28,950 nucleotides of DNA, taken from NCBI GenBank assembly GCA_964387095.1, contig CAYLVH010000015.1, positions 1-28,950 on the forward strand. Reading direction: 5' to 3'. The notes beneath the pieces were generated by a model that worked only from the letters and a program-made list of their open reading frames with translations, had not been told where the DNA came from and made no database searches. Position 1 is the first letter of the stretch, and each line of letters starts with the position of its first letter. The DNA is from JAJQBJ01 sp964387095 (GTDB lineage: Bacteria; Bacillota; Clostridia; Oscillospirales; Oscillospiraceae). The translations under genes and the position numbers were made by a program. Positions 14,317 through 22,410 of this stretch are shown here, piece by piece.

Positions 14317-14910
14317 TTATATTTCTTTCAGCACCGCTCGGCGGTAATCCTCCGGGGTGTTCAGGTTGTCCAGAAGGTACTCCAGGTCAAAGCCCGGCAG
14401 CATACGCTCCTCCACATATCGAACGATGATTTTCTGGAACAGGTCCTTGAACGACCGCCGCCCCTCCTCCAGGCATTCCTCCGCAGGGAGCAGACAGCTT
14501 TTTCGGTAGACCGCGCACAGCGGCTCTGTCTTTCCGTCCCTCCTGCGCACCACCCAGGCGTCACCGGCGGGATCCCCCTCCGCCCTTCCCAGCAGCTCCC
14601 TTGCCAGCTCCACGCTGCCGAAGGGCAGGTCGGTTCCGGTCAGGAAGATCCGCTCCGCCCCCGTCTGGCGAAAGGCCGCCTGAAGGCCGGCCAGCGGGCC
14701 CTGGCCGGGGTACTGATCCACGATTTCCGGCGCCCCGGCGGTGTCGTAGCTCCCAGGTTCCCGCACGGAAACCGCCACAGGATACTCCGCCCCATAGCGG
14801 TGTACCAAGCTGGTCAGCATCGTCTCCCCCTCAAAGGGCAGCTCCGCCTTGTCCCGCCCCATGCGGCGGGATTGCCCCCCCGCCAGGATCAATACCAGCA
14901 CCTGTCCCAT
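14317..14910 (-). CDS. mobA: Molybdenum cofactor guanylyltransferase
   Basis: Nucleotidyltransferase that joins GMP to molybdopterin to form the guanine dinucleotide cofactor used by DMSO-reductase-type enzymes such as formate dehydrogenase. It has 197 aa, the usual length. The ATG at 14910 has AAGGAG nine bases upstream. The signature LILAGGQSRRMGRDKAELPF (about 7-26) binds GTP, with the conserved Lys in DKA; GTDLPF carries the metal-binding Asp. The C terminus ends LEYLLDNLNTPEDYRRA, typical of MobA. No other molybdopterin gene is in the window, so the gene stands alone between its own promoter and terminator. A related CTP:molybdopterin cytidylyltransferase (MocA) is less likely. Confidence 0.9.
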   Translation of the reverse strand: MGQVLVLILAGGQSRRMGRDKAELPFEGETMLTSLVHRYGAEYPVAVSVREPGSYDTAGAPEIVDQYPGQGPLAGLQAAFRQTGAERIFLTGTDLPFGSVELARELLGRAEGDPAGDAWVVRRRDGKTEPLCAVYRKSCLLPAEECLEEGRRSFKDLFQKIIVRYVEERMLPGFDLEYLLDNLNTPEDYRRAVLKEI

Positions 14911-14932
14911 TTCAATCAGCTCCTTCTCCTCT

Positions 14933-14961
14933 ATTTTACACAGGATTCCCTTTCCTGGCAA
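14933..14961 (-). promoter_or_regulatory. Predicted promoter of mobA
   Basis: On the minus strand TTGCCA (14956-14961) and TAAAAT (14933-14938) are separated by 17 bases. It starts immediately after the upp terminator, so mobA is an independent unit. Confidence 0.6.
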
Positions 14962-14962
14962 G

Positions 14963-14991
14963 AAAAAGGGCACCGCTCCCGCGATGCCCTT
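14963..14991 (-). terminator. Rho-independent terminator after upp
   Basis: AAGGGCA at 14966-14972 pairs with TGCCCTT at 14985-14991 around a GC-rich loop that can form extra pairs. TTTTTC follows on the minus strand. Confidence 0.75.
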
Positions 14992-15011
14992 ACATGGTAT
15001 GGATTCAGCTA

Positions 15012-15656
15012 TTATTTGGTACCGAAAATACGGTCGCCTGCGTCGCCCAGGCCAGGGCAGATGTACGCATCCTCATTCAGCTCCCGATCCAGATGGCCCA
15101 CATAGATCTGCACATCGGGATGCGTCTTGTGCAGGCGCTCCAGGCCCTCGGGGGCCGCGATAATGCACATGAACTTGATCTTCCTGCCGCCGTGCTCCTT
15201 AATCATGGTGATGGCATCCACCGCAGAGCCGCCGGTTGCCAGCATGGGGTCCGTAACCACAATGGTGCGCTCCTCAATGGGGTGGGGCAGCTTGCAGTAA
15301 TACTCGTGAGGCTCATGGGTCTCCTCATCCCGATACAGGCCGATATGGCCTACCTTTGCAGAGGGCACCAGTGCCAGCACGCCGGAAACCATGCCCAGCC
15401 CGGCGCGCAGGATGGGCACCACTGCCAGCTTCCGCCCGGCGATCATCGGAGTCATGCAGCGCTCAATGGGGGTCTCAATCTCCACATCCTCCACCGGCAG
15501 ATCCCGCAAGGCCTGGAACCCCTCCAACATGGCGATCTCCTCCACCAGCTTGCGGAACTCGTTGGTGCCGGTGTTCCGGTCACGCAGCATGGAGATCTTG
15601 TGCTGAATCAATGGATGGGTAAAAATCTCAACATTATCTTCCTGGGTGAAATCCAT
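15012..15656 (-). CDS. upp: Uracil phosphoribosyltransferase
   Basis: Makes UMP from uracil and PRPP in pyrimidine salvage. It has 214 aa. The start MDFTQEDNVEIFTHPLIQHK is typical apart from a short extra N terminus. RDRNTGTNEFRKLVEEI, VPILRAGLGMVSG and the PRPP-binding loop VTDPMLATGGSAVDAI (about 130-145) are conserved, as is the C-terminal uracil-binding YICPGLGDAGDRIFGTK. AAAGGAG lies 12 bases before the ATG. It is 23 bases downstream of the uracil permease gene and ends at a terminator, so uptake and salvage form a two-gene operon. Confidence 0.97.
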   Translation of the reverse strand: MDFTQEDNVEIFTHPLIQHKISMLRDRNTGTNEFRKLVEEIAMLEGFQALRDLPVEDVEIETPIERCMTPMIAGRKLAVVPILRAGLGMVSGVLALVPSAKVGHIGLYRDEETHEPHEYYCKLPHPIEERTIVVTDPMLATGGSAVDAITMIKEHGGRKIKFMCIIAAPEGLERLHKTHPDVQIYVGHLDRELNEDAYICPGLGDAGDRIFGTK

Positions 15657-15679
15657 CTGTATGTTACACTCCTTTCAAA

Positions 15680-17098
15680 TCAGTCGTCGCCTTTTTCCTT
15701 TCCGTCCGTGTTGGAGACATAGACGCCGCGGCTCTGGTCGCCCTTGGGGTTGACGCCGAATTCATAGTCGTTGCCGGGCAGAATCGCGTTCAGGACGATG
15801 CCGGCGATGGCGGCAATGGCCAGAGCGGTCAGGGTGATGGAGGCTTCGCCAATGGTAAAGGTCACGCCATCGGAGAAGCCCAGCGCGCAGACGAAGATAA
15901 CGCCTGCAATAATCAGGTTGCGGGACTTGGTCAGATCCACCTGATTCTCAACCACGTTCCGAACGCCAATGGCGGAAATCATGCCGTACAGCATAAAGGA
16001 AACTCCGCCGATGATGGCAGATGGCATGGTGGAAATGATGACGGAAAACTTGGGGATAAAGGACAGGATCACAGCAAAGACAGCGGCCAGGCGGATCACC
16101 CGGGGGTCAAACACCTGGGACAGCTCCAGGACGCCGGTGTTCTCGCCATAGGTGGTGTTTGCGGGGCCGCCCAGCAGGCCGGCCACGGAGGTTGCCAATC
16201 CGTCGCCGGTCAGGGTGCGGTGCAGGCCGGGATCCTCGATATAGTTTTCACCGACGGTGGCGGAGATGGCGGACATATCGCCCACATGCTCCATCATGGA
16301 CGCGATGGCAATCGGAGCCATGACCAGGATGGAGGTCAGGTCGAACTTGCACAGCTGGAAATCAGGCAGGCCAATCCAGCTCCCAGCGGCCACAGAGGTA
16401 AAGTTGATGATGGCGGAGCCGTCCGGATTGGTGACGCCGAATGCATTGAGGATCACAGCAAAGATATAAGTGATCACAACACCCATCAGGATGGGGATGA
16501 TCTTGAACATGCCCTTCCCCCAGATATTGAAAATGATAATGACCACCAGGGCAACAATGGCGATCAGCCAATTGGTGGAGGCATTGGAAATTGCAGACCC
16601 CGCCAGGGAGAGTCCGATGCAGATGATGATGGGGCCGGTAACCACAGGTGGTAGGAACTTCATAACCCGCTTAACGCCCGTCAGCTTGATAATCAGCGCC
16701 AAAACCAGATATAACAGACCGGCGACCACTACACCGCCGCAGGCATAAGCCACCTTATCATTTGCTGACATGGTGGCATACATGCCTCCATTCAGGTTAG
16801 CCACAGTGTAGAAGCCCCCCAGGAACGCGAAAGATGAGCCTAAAAACGCAGGGACCTTCAGCTTAGTCAGAACATGGAACAGCAGGGTGCCAAAACCGGC
16901 GCAGAACAGCGTGGTGGAAACCGTGACGCCTCGGGTCAAGGGTTCGCCGCAGGCGCTCTCAAAATAGCCCATCACCAGGATGGGGACAAGAATCGTGGCT
17001 CCAAACATGGCGAACATGTGCTGAACGCCCAGGAGCAGCATCTTGGGGATCCCAAGGGTTCTGGCATCACGAATGGCGCCTTCATTCTTTTCATTCAT
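15680..17098 (-). CDS. uraA: Uracil permease, NCS2/UraA family
   Basis: Proton-coupled uracil importer in the cytoplasmic membrane, 472 aa. LLGVQHMFAMFGATILVP (about 22-39) is the family's first helix with its QH motif. LGSSFAFLGGFY, PVVTGPIIICIGLSL, the MEHVGDMSAISATVGENYIEDPG region with the uracil-binding Glu/His, and GGPANTTYGENTGVLELS (the NCS2 signature) follow. It is very hydrophobic, with a predicted 14-segment topology and a charged tail ending DGKEKGDD. AAGGAGGAG lies just before the ATG at 17098. It is the first gene of the uraA-upp operon with its own promoter. I found no PyrR-type attenuator in the roughly 50-base leader, so regulation by UMP/PyrR is not evident. Confidence 0.96.
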   Translation of the reverse strand: MNEKNEGAIRDARTLGIPKMLLLGVQHMFAMFGATILVPILVMGYFESACGEPLTRGVTVSTTLFCAGFGTLLFHVLTKLKVPAFLGSSFAFLGGFYTVANLNGGMYATMSANDKVAYACGGVVVAGLLYLVLALIIKLTGVKRVMKFLPPVVTGPIIICIGLSLAGSAISNASTNWLIAIVALVVIIIFNIWGKGMFKIIPILMGVVITYIFAVILNAFGVTNPDGSAIINFTSVAAGSWIGLPDFQLCKFDLTSILVMAPIAIASMMEHVGDMSAISATVGENYIEDPGLHRTLTGDGLATSVAGLLGGPANTTYGENTGVLELSQVFDPRVIRLAAVFAVILSFIPKFSVIISTMPSAIIGGVSFMLYGMISAIGVRNVVENQVDLTKSRNLIIAGVIFVCALGFSDGVTFTIGEASITLTALAIAAIAGIVLNAILPGNDYEFGVNPKGDQSRGVYVSNTDGKEKGDD

Positions 17099-17152
17099 GT
17101 TTGTTCTCCTCCTTTTTCTCTTTCACCTGTGTAACAGTGCTTAATCTTTTAT

Positions 17153-17181
17153 ATTATAGGGGAATCCTTGGCAATTTTCAA
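17153..17181 (-). promoter_or_regulatory. Predicted promoter of uraA-upp
   Basis: On the minus strand TTGAAA (17176-17181) and a consensus TATAAT (17153-17158) are separated by 17 bases. Confidence 0.8.
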
Positions 17182-17252
17182 CTTGACTTTGAAATTTTTT
17201 TCAACTATCACCCCTTTGCCGACGATTTTTTCTGTTAATTTCGGAAAAGGGG

Positions 17253-17281
17253 TGGAAATCTTACGCCGCAACCGTTATGAT
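17253..17281 (+). promoter_or_regulatory. Possible weak promoter of the SseB-domain gene
   Basis: TGGAAA at 17253-17258 and TATGAT at 17276-17281 have a 17-base spacer. An alternative is TTGACT at 17183-17188 with TATCAC 17 bases on. A small hairpin (AGAGGA/TCCTCT) follows in the leader. This gap lies between divergent genes, so one promoter must be here. Confidence 0.35.
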
Positions 17282-17330
17282 ATAGAAGAGGATTTTCCTC
17301 TATCTCTAATGAACAGGTGGACAAAGCAAC

Positions 17331-19013
17331 ATGAGCAACCAACCCAACTTTGAAAAAATCGAAACGGTAACCTCCGGTTACTTTACCTATATCATCGGCC
17401 ATTTCCATCAGCCGGACATCTATGTCCTGGGCGCTATGGATATGGACGACCCCAACAGCTGGAGCGGCGGCGAATCCGCCATGGTCTTCTATTTTATGAT
17501 TACCCCAGAGGAATACGGCTGGCTGAAAACCGACCACGCAAAGCTGGACGCACTGGCTACAAAGATTCAGACCCGGATGCCCAAAAACCGTTTTTACTCC
17601 GCCACCAGCAGGAAGCAGATATCCCTGGGGGAGCTGAAGGCAAAATGTGACAGCGCCCTAAAGGAGGACAGCCTGGAGGACGACGACGCCTTCATTCAGT
17701 GGAAAAAGACGGTGAAGCTCCCCCGCACCTTCCAGGTTCCTGCAACTCCCTTCAATCTGGCCCGCCACGCCCTGGCTGTCTGCCAAAAGGATTTTGACCC
17801 CAAAAAAGCCACACCCGAACAGGCCGCAGAGGAAGAGGATCTGGAAAAGAAGCTGGGCTGGCTGATCTTCAAGGCCGAGGAGCTGTACGTGGCCTTTGAC
17901 GCCTCCTTCAACCCCCGCTTCCCCCTATTGGAGACCGTGCGGGGGGATGTACGCCTCTACTCCACTAAGGAACTGGCAGAGGCAAGCGTGAAATATTACG
18001 CCGACACCAACCAATACTTCGCCACAGTCAAAAAGCTGGAGCAGAGTGAAATCAAGCCCTTCCTGCGCTTCTGCGAAAGCCTGGGCGTTCTGCGCTTCCG
18101 CTTGGACGACGGTCTGGAGTCCGTCACCGTCTGGCGGCACAATATCATCCCCGATTCCAACCCCGGCTTTATTGAGCGCCACAATTCCAGCGTCCGCAAC
18201 TCCATGCTGCGCACCCTCCAGACACTGAGGTTGCTCGCCCTGCACAAGGACGATATGACCGAGGAGTGGAAAACCGGCCTGAACAACTGGTTTATGACCT
18301 GGAACCGGAACGCTCTACAGGATCTGGGCAACACCACTCTGTTCGTCCCCTGCGCCGGCCCGGAGAAGCTGCGCCAACAGTTCAAGGCGGACCATGCGTA
18401 CTCCGCCCAGGGTATCCAGCGCATTCAGGAGCTGATGCGGAAGGCCAACTGCGTGGATACCCCCATCGCGAAGCCCAACTTCACCGGCAAGCACCGAATC
18501 CTGGGCACCCAGGATGGCAAATACCCCATTCGCATGATTAAAAACAACAAGACCAACCAGAGCTGGCTGCTGGCCTTTACCAGCCGGGATGAGGCGGTCC
18601 AGTTTATTACCAAGAACAACTACCCCGACATCATCATCGGCCTGAGCCTGGACGAGCTGGCCGCCCAGGTGGGCGAAAACAACGGCGTCCTGGTGGATCC
18701 CACCGGCATCGGCATGACCCTGGTGCCCAAGGTGCTGGAGGAGGCCCTAAAAGTCCGCTCCGAGAAGCGGGTCATATATCAGTCAAAACCCGCCGAGTCT
18801 GAGGCTCCCCAGGTTCCCATCCCGGACGTTCCCAGGGAGGAGCCAGAGGAGACCCCCTCCTGGCCGCCGGTGGATGGAGCGGTTGAGCCGGAATCCATCC
18901 CCCAGGAGGTGGAGGAACCCTCCGACAGCAGCAACCAGGAGGAAGCCTCCAGTGCCAACTCCCAGGAGAAGGGCGGTTTTTTCTCCCGTCTCTTCGGCAG
19001 AAAGGACGACTGA
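17331..19013 (+). CDS. Large protein of unknown function with a C-terminal SseB-like domain
   Basis: 560 aa from an ATG with AGGTGG about ten bases upstream. The first roughly 380 residues match nothing I know; they are soluble, mixed alpha/beta, with Trp/Asp-rich DDPNSWSGGESAMVFYFMI near residue 40 and a Glu-rich helical stretch near 165. Residues about 396-475 (KYPIRMIKNNKTNQSWLLAF, TSRDEAVQF, GLSLDELAAQVGENNGVLVD, GIGMTLVPKVLEEAL) look like the SseB N-terminal domain, named after a serine-sensitivity-enhancing protein of unknown biochemistry. Then comes a Pro/Glu/Ser-rich, probably disordered linker (about 485-545) and a short amphipathic basic end GGFFSRLFGRKDD that could touch membrane. 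There is no signal peptide. It is monocistronic, with convergent and divergent neighbours. Domain call moderate; function unknown. Confidence 0.8.
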   Translation: MSNQPNFEKIETVTSGYFTYIIGHFHQPDIYVLGAMDMDDPNSWSGGESAMVFYFMITPEEYGWLKTDHAKLDALATKIQTRMPKNRFYSATSRKQISLGELKAKCDSALKEDSLEDDDAFIQWKKTVKLPRTFQVPATPFNLARHALAVCQKDFDPKKATPEQAAEEEDLEKKLGWLIFKAEELYVAFDASFNPRFPLLETVRGDVRLYSTKELAEASVKYYADTNQYFATVKKLEQSEIKPFLRFCESLGVLRFRLDDGLESVTVWRHNIIPDSNPGFIERHNSSVRNSMLRTLQTLRLLALHKDDMTEEWKTGLNNWFMTWNRNALQDLGNTTLFVPCAGPEKLRQQFKADHAYSAQGIQRIQELMRKANCVDTPIAKPNFTGKHRILGTQDGKYPIRMIKNNKTNQSWLLAFTSRDEAVQFITKNNYPDIIIGLSLDELAAQVGENNGVLVDPTGIGMTLVPKVLEEALKVRSEKRVIYQSKPAESEAPQVPIPDVPREEPEETPSWPPVDGAVEPESIPQEVEEPSDSSNQEEASSANSQEKGGFFSRLFGRKDD

Positions 19014-19026
19014 ACACGGATAAATT

Positions 19027-19083
19027 GAGAGGCTGTCGAAAAACCCGGTCATGCATCAAGCATGAACCGGGTTTAGCCTCTTT
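19027..19083. terminator. Bidirectional terminator between convergent genes
   Basis: An AAACCCGGT-CATGC arm (19041-19054) pairs with GCATG-A-ACCGGGTTT (19060-19074) with one bulged A. An outer GAGGCT/AGCCTC pair (19029-19034, 19075-19080) extends the stem. CTTTTC follows on the plus strand, and TTTTTCG follows the inner stem on the minus strand, so it can stop both the SseB-domain gene and the hprK-ROK operon. Confidence 0.8.
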
Positions 19084-19084
19084 T

Positions 19085-20050
19085 CTAATGTTCCAGCAGA
19101 TTTACACGGCCCAGCAGGCTGGCGCCGATGACGCCCGCGTCACTGCCCAACCCTGCCTTGATGATCTTCGTCTGCACCAGGCCAGCTTCGGTATAGCGGA
19201 ACCCAGCGATCCTCTGGCAAATGGGGTAGAGAAAATCCTCATCCCCTTCGTTGCTGACACCGCCCCCCAGCACGATGACCTCTGGCTGGAAAATATTGAC
19301 CAGGTTGGTCAGGCCCACGATCAGATACTTCAGATAGCCGTCGGTCACCTTCTTCCCCACAGGGCATCCCGCCCGGGCCGCCACAAAGGCAGTGCGTCCG
19401 CCGACCTTTCCCTCCTCTTTGGCAATTTTGGCCAGCAGGGAATCCGGATTCTTCTCAATGGCCTCTCTCGTCGCCCGCTTCAATCCAGTGGCAGAGGAAT
19501 ACTGCTCCCAACAGCCCTTCCGCCCACAGGGGCAGGCCACACCGTCCACTTCAATAACCATGTGGCCAATCTCCATGCCAGTCAGATTGATTCCGCCCTC
19601 CAGGTGACCATAGTTGATAAAGCCGCCGCCAACGCCCGTGCCCAACGTCACCATAATGGCGGACTCCTTCCCCCAGGCCGCGCCCACCAGGAACTCCCCA
19701 ATGACAGCGCAGTTTGCATCATTTTCCAAATATACGGGGATATCCCATTCCTTCCGGAACTGCTCCCCGAAGGGGTACATATCATAGGGCGCATTGACCG
19801 TCTTATAGATAAACTGGCTCTTGCGCTCCACTGCGCCGGGGATCCCGACGCCCACATGGCCCACCTGATCCTCCGAGACTCCCGCCTTACGGACCGCATC
19901 CCGGGCAATCTTCACAATGGCATGGGTCATGCTATCCGCCGTCTGGCAGCCGGACGCACGGCACTTCGCACGGGAAATCACCTGGTTATCCTCGGTGACA
20001 ACTCCCGCCGCCAGGTTTGTCCCGCCTACATCAATACCAACATAATACAT
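19085..20050 (-). CDS. ROK family sugar kinase, probable glucokinase
   Basis: Cytosolic ATP-dependent hexose kinase, 321 aa. The phosphate-binding motif GIDVGGTNLAAG is at 5-16, the catalytic Asp111 in LENDANCAV, a second glycine motif TLGTGVGGGFI (135-145), and the ROK zinc motif with His163, Cys173, Cys175 and Cys180 (CPCGRKGCWEQ). VLGGGVSNEGD forms the C-terminal adenosine region. There is no DNA-binding N-terminal domain, so it is a kinase rather than a ROK repressor. Most clostridial enzymes of this length and motif set are glucokinases; other hexoses are possible. Its ATG is 12 bases past hprK, so sugar phosphorylation and catabolite control share a transcript. Confidence 0.92.
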   Translation of the reverse strand: MYYVGIDVGGTNLAAGVVTEDNQVISRAKCRASGCQTADSMTHAIVKIARDAVRKAGVSEDQVGHVGVGIPGAVERKSQFIYKTVNAPYDMYPFGEQFRKEWDIPVYLENDANCAVIGEFLVGAAWGKESAIMVTLGTGVGGGFINYGHLEGGINLTGMEIGHMVIEVDGVACPCGRKGCWEQYSSATGLKRATREAIEKNPDSLLAKIAKEEGKVGGRTAFVAARAGCPVGKKVTDGYLKYLIVGLTNLVNIFQPEVIVLGGGVSNEGDEDFLYPICQRIAGFRYTEAGLVQTKIIKAGLGSDAGVIGASLLGRVNLLEH

Positions 20051-20062
20051 GGCTTCTCCCTA

Positions 20063-21010
20063 TCAGAATTTCAGGCCTTTGGTTGTAAAGTGATCATTCA
20101 ACTGCTGGGTAAACGCCTGGGCCGCATTATAGCCCGTCTTCTTGTCCCGGTTGTTCATGGCAGCCACCTCGATGATAACAGCCAGATTTCGGCCGGGCTT
20201 CACGGGAATGGTGACCGTGGGCAGCTTGATGCCCAGGATCTCCGTGGTCTCGTCCTCCAGCCCCAGGCGGTCATAGGCATGGCCGTTTTTCCAAGGCTCC
20301 AGCTTGATCATCATATCAATCTCATGCTCCTTCACAACGGCGGACATGCCGAACAGGCGGCGGATATCCACAACGCCGATGCCCCGAAGCTCCATGTAAT
20401 GGCGGATCAGCTCCGGCGCGGAGCCCATCAGCACCTTTGCAGTCATCTTCTTAATCTCCACCGCGTCGTCAGCCACCAGGCGGTGTCCCCGCTTGATCAG
20501 TTCCACGGCGGTCTCGCTCTTGCCGATTCCGGAGTCGCCCACCAGCAGCACACCTTCACCATAGATCTCCAGCAGCACGCCATGGCGGGTGATGCGGGGA
20601 GACAAATATACCTTTAAGGATGCCACCAAAGTGCTCACCAACTCACCTGTGGGCATATCCGTGCGCAGGATGGTGATATCATACTTATCTGCCAGCTCCA
20701 TCATCTCCGGATAGACGTCCAACTGGCGGCAGATAATAACACCGGGGACCTTCCGGGACAGAATATCATCAAAACGATCATAGCGCTGCTGCGGGGTCAA
20801 GGTCTCCAGATAGCTGTACTCAGCGTTGCCCAGAACCACCAGCCTGGTGTTATCAAAGCACTCCATAAAGCCCGCCAGGGGCAGGCCCGGACGGTTGATA
20901 TCCGCTGAAACCACTTGGATATGTTCATAGTCCTCTGCCGGATGGACCACCTCAAAGAAAAATTTTTCAATAATCATGCCTAACTCAGCATAATAGATCG
21001 GATTTGCCAT
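20063..21010 (-). CDS. hprK: HPr kinase/phosphorylase
   Basis: Bifunctional enzyme that phosphorylates Ser46 of HPr (and Crh) when glycolytic intermediates are high and reverses this when phosphate is high; this is the master switch of carbon catabolite control in Firmicutes. It has 315 aa, the usual length. It shows LSPRITRHGVLLEIYGEG with conserved His143, the Walker A loop GDSGIGKSE (158-166), LVADDAVEI, and the HprK signature region ELRGIGVVDIRRLFG. IPVKPGRNLAVIIEVAAMN carries the C-terminal phosphorylase region. GGAGG lies before the ATG at 21010. It is the first gene of a two-gene operon with the ROK kinase and has its own promoter. Confidence 0.97.
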   Translation of the reverse strand: MANPIYYAELGMIIEKFFFEVVHPAEDYEHIQVVSADINRPGLPLAGFMECFDNTRLVVLGNAEYSYLETLTPQQRYDRFDDILSRKVPGVIICRQLDVYPEMMELADKYDITILRTDMPTGELVSTLVASLKVYLSPRITRHGVLLEIYGEGVLLVGDSGIGKSETAVELIKRGHRLVADDAVEIKKMTAKVLMGSAPELIRHYMELRGIGVVDIRRLFGMSAVVKEHEIDMMIKLEPWKNGHAYDRLGLEDETTEILGIKLPTVTIPVKPGRNLAVIIEVAAMNNRDKKTGYNAAQAFTQQLNDHFTTKGLKF

Positions 21011-21058
21011 CTATGCATTCCTCCTGTCGTCGCATTGGTGCCGCGTTTTTCTGTTAAA

Positions 21059-21087
21059 AGTATAGTCTTTTTTTTCATTCCATGCAA
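21059..21087 (-). promoter_or_regulatory. Predicted promoter of hprK-ROK operon
   Basis: On the minus strand TTGCAT (21082-21087) and TATACT (21059-21064) are separated by 17 bases, about 49 bases upstream of the hprK ATG. An A-run fills the spacer. Confidence 0.75.
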
Positions 21088-21133
21088 CATCTTTGTCAGT
21101 TTTCAAAAAATTAGATTTTTTATCAATTTGTAC

Positions 21134-21162
21134 TTGCTTTTTTCCAAACTTTCTGCTAGTAT
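21134..21162 (+). promoter_or_regulatory. Predicted promoter of rpmB
   Basis: TTGCTT at 21134-21139 and TAGTAT at 21157-21162 have a 17-base spacer; TGC before the -10 makes it an extended -10. It is divergent from the hprK promoter. Confidence 0.6.
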
Positions 21163-21209
21163 GTTACTCGATGCATTTCTAGTTTTTAAAGCGAGGAGGT
21201 TCGAGCGAA

Positions 21210-21398
21210 ATGGCAAAATGCGAATTTTGTGACAAGGGCGTCGTGTTCGGCATCAAGGTGTCCCACTCCCACAGACGCAGCAACAGACCTTGGAAGCCCA
21301 ACGTGAAGCGCGTCAAGGCAATTGTGAATGGTTCCCCCACTCATGTTTATGTCTGCACAAGATGCCTCCGTTCCGGCAAGGTTACCCGCGCCATATAA
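21210..21398 (+). CDS. rpmB: 50S ribosomal protein L28, zinc-binding (C+) form
   Basis: Large-subunit ribosomal protein of 62 aa. Two CxxC pairs, Cys4/Cys7 and Cys49/Cys52, form the zinc ribbon of the C+ type, which is replaced under zinc starvation in species that also carry a C- paralogue. VSHSHRRSNRPWKPNVKRV is the classic L28 stretch. GAGGAGG lies upstream of the ATG. It has its own extended -10 promoter and a textbook terminator, so it is monocistronic. Confidence 0.98.
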   Translation: MAKCEFCDKGVVFGIKVSHSHRRSNRPWKPNVKRVKAIVNGSPTHVYVCTRCLRSGKVTRAI

Positions 21399-21412
21399 CC
21401 CAGGTAGATTAG

Positions 21413-21443
21413 AATCCCGCATCCGTTTGGATGCGGGATTTTT
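21413..21443 (+). terminator. Rho-independent terminator of rpmB
   Basis: AATCCCGCATCC at 21413-21424 pairs perfectly with GGATGCGGGATT at 21429-21440 around GTTT, followed by TTTTT. Confidence 0.92.
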
Positions 21444-21469
21444 GCTCTTTCCCCGATATGTTTTTGCAT

Positions 21470-21497
21470 TGCCCCTCTGGCTGAAAGCCAGGGGGCA
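21470..21497 (-). terminator. Stem-loop after xerD, possible terminator
   Basis: TGCCCC-T-CTGGCT pairs with AGCCAGGGGGCA with one bulged T and a GAA loop. It begins just after the xerD stop on the minus strand but has no T-tract, so termination is uncertain. Confidence 0.45.
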
Positions 21498-21501
21498 TCT
21501 A

Positions 21502-22410
21502 TCAATTTGCCATGGGGTGGGCCTGATTATAGACCTCCTTCAGCCGCTTGTCCAGCACCTTGGCATAGATCTGGGTGGTGGATAGCTCCGCATGGCCCAG
21601 CATTTCCTGCACAGCCTGAATATCCGCGCCATTATCCAACAGGTGCGCCGCAAAGGAATGGCGCAAGGTGTGGGGGGTGATCTCCGTCTTGATCCCCGCC
21701 TTGGCCTGGTAGCCCTTGATGATCTTCCAGAAGCCCTGGCGGGTCATCCGGGTTCCGGACATATTGACAAACAGGGCCTTCTCCCCCGGCGCGGCCATAT
21801 TGGGCCGCACACGGCGCACATAATCCCGCAGGGCTCTCACCGCCTCCGGATACACCGGGATTACCCGTTCCCTCTTTCGGCTGGTGCACCGGATCACAGC
21901 GGCGTTCAATTTGACATCTTCCACGTTCAAGGAGATCAGCTCGGAGACACGAATGCCAGTGGCGTAGAGCAGCTCCAGCATGGCGTGATCCCGCCACCCC
22001 TTGGCATCCACACACTGGGGCTGGGCCAGAAGACGCTCCACCTCCTGACTGGTCAGGATGCAAGGTGGCTTTCTCTCCACCTTCTTGATCTTGATCCCCT
22101 CCGTGGGATTGTCCGCCCGAATGCCGCTCTGGCACAGCCAGCGGCACAGGCAGCGAACCGAGGCCAGGCAACGGGTTACCGTGGCCAGACTCTTACCGCT
22201 TCCCTCCAGCCATGTGGCATAGCTCTGCACGGTGCCGCTTGAAATGCAGGACAGCTCCTCCAGTCCGCGCCTCTGGAGCCAGTCAGAAAATTGCTCCAGA
22301 TCCCGCATATAAGAAGTTAAGGTATTCGCTGCGGCGCCCTTTTCATTTTTCAAATACTGCTCAAAACTCCGGAGCAGCGCAGGTACTTCTTTCTCTTTCA
22401 ATTCAATCAC
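21502..22410 (-). CDS. xerD: Site-specific tyrosine recombinase XerD
   Basis: Tyrosine recombinase that with XerC resolves chromosome dimers at dif, 302 aa. The start is GTG at 22410, which overlaps the TGA of spoIIM (GTGA); the frame runs on upstream but that is inside spoIIM. The N-terminal SAM-like core-binding domain (about 8-95) has SFEQYLKNEKGAAANTLTSY. All catalytic residues are present: Arg154 (TGIRVSEL), Lys179, His247 and Arg250 (HTLRHSFA), His273 (LGHAELSTTQIY) and the nucleophile Tyr282. The length and the conserved place after spoIIM favour the chromosomal XerD over a phage integrase; no attachment site or mobile gene is nearby. Confidence 0.94.
   Translation of the reverse strand: MIELKEKEVPALLRSFEQYLKNEKGAAANTLTSYMRDLEQFSDWLQRRGLEELSCISSGTVQSYATWLEGSGKSLATVTRCLASVRCLCRWLCQSGIRADNPTEGIKIKKVERKPPCILTSQEVERLLAQPQCVDAKGWRDHAMLELLYATGIRVSELISLNVEDVKLNAAVIRCTSRKRERVIPVYPEAVRALRDYVRRVRPNMAAPGEKALFVNMSGTRMTRQGFWKIIKGYQAKAGIKTEITPHTLRHSFAAHLLDNGADIQAVQEMLGHAELSTTQIYAKVLDKRLKEVYNQAHPMAN

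Noticed and set aside
17099..17152. PyrR attenuator or other riboswitch before uraA
   Set aside because: The leader is about 50 bases, with no anti-terminator/terminator pair or conserved PyrR-binding loop.
19027..19050. GAGGCTGTCGAAAAACC resembling some transposon ends
   Set aside because: Only one copy and no transposase; the bases form part of a good bidirectional terminator stem, which explains them.
21502..22410. Tyrosine recombinase as the integrase of a mobile element
   Set aside because: Full XerD length, conserved spoIIM neighbour, and no attachment repeats, tRNA target or cargo genes nearby.
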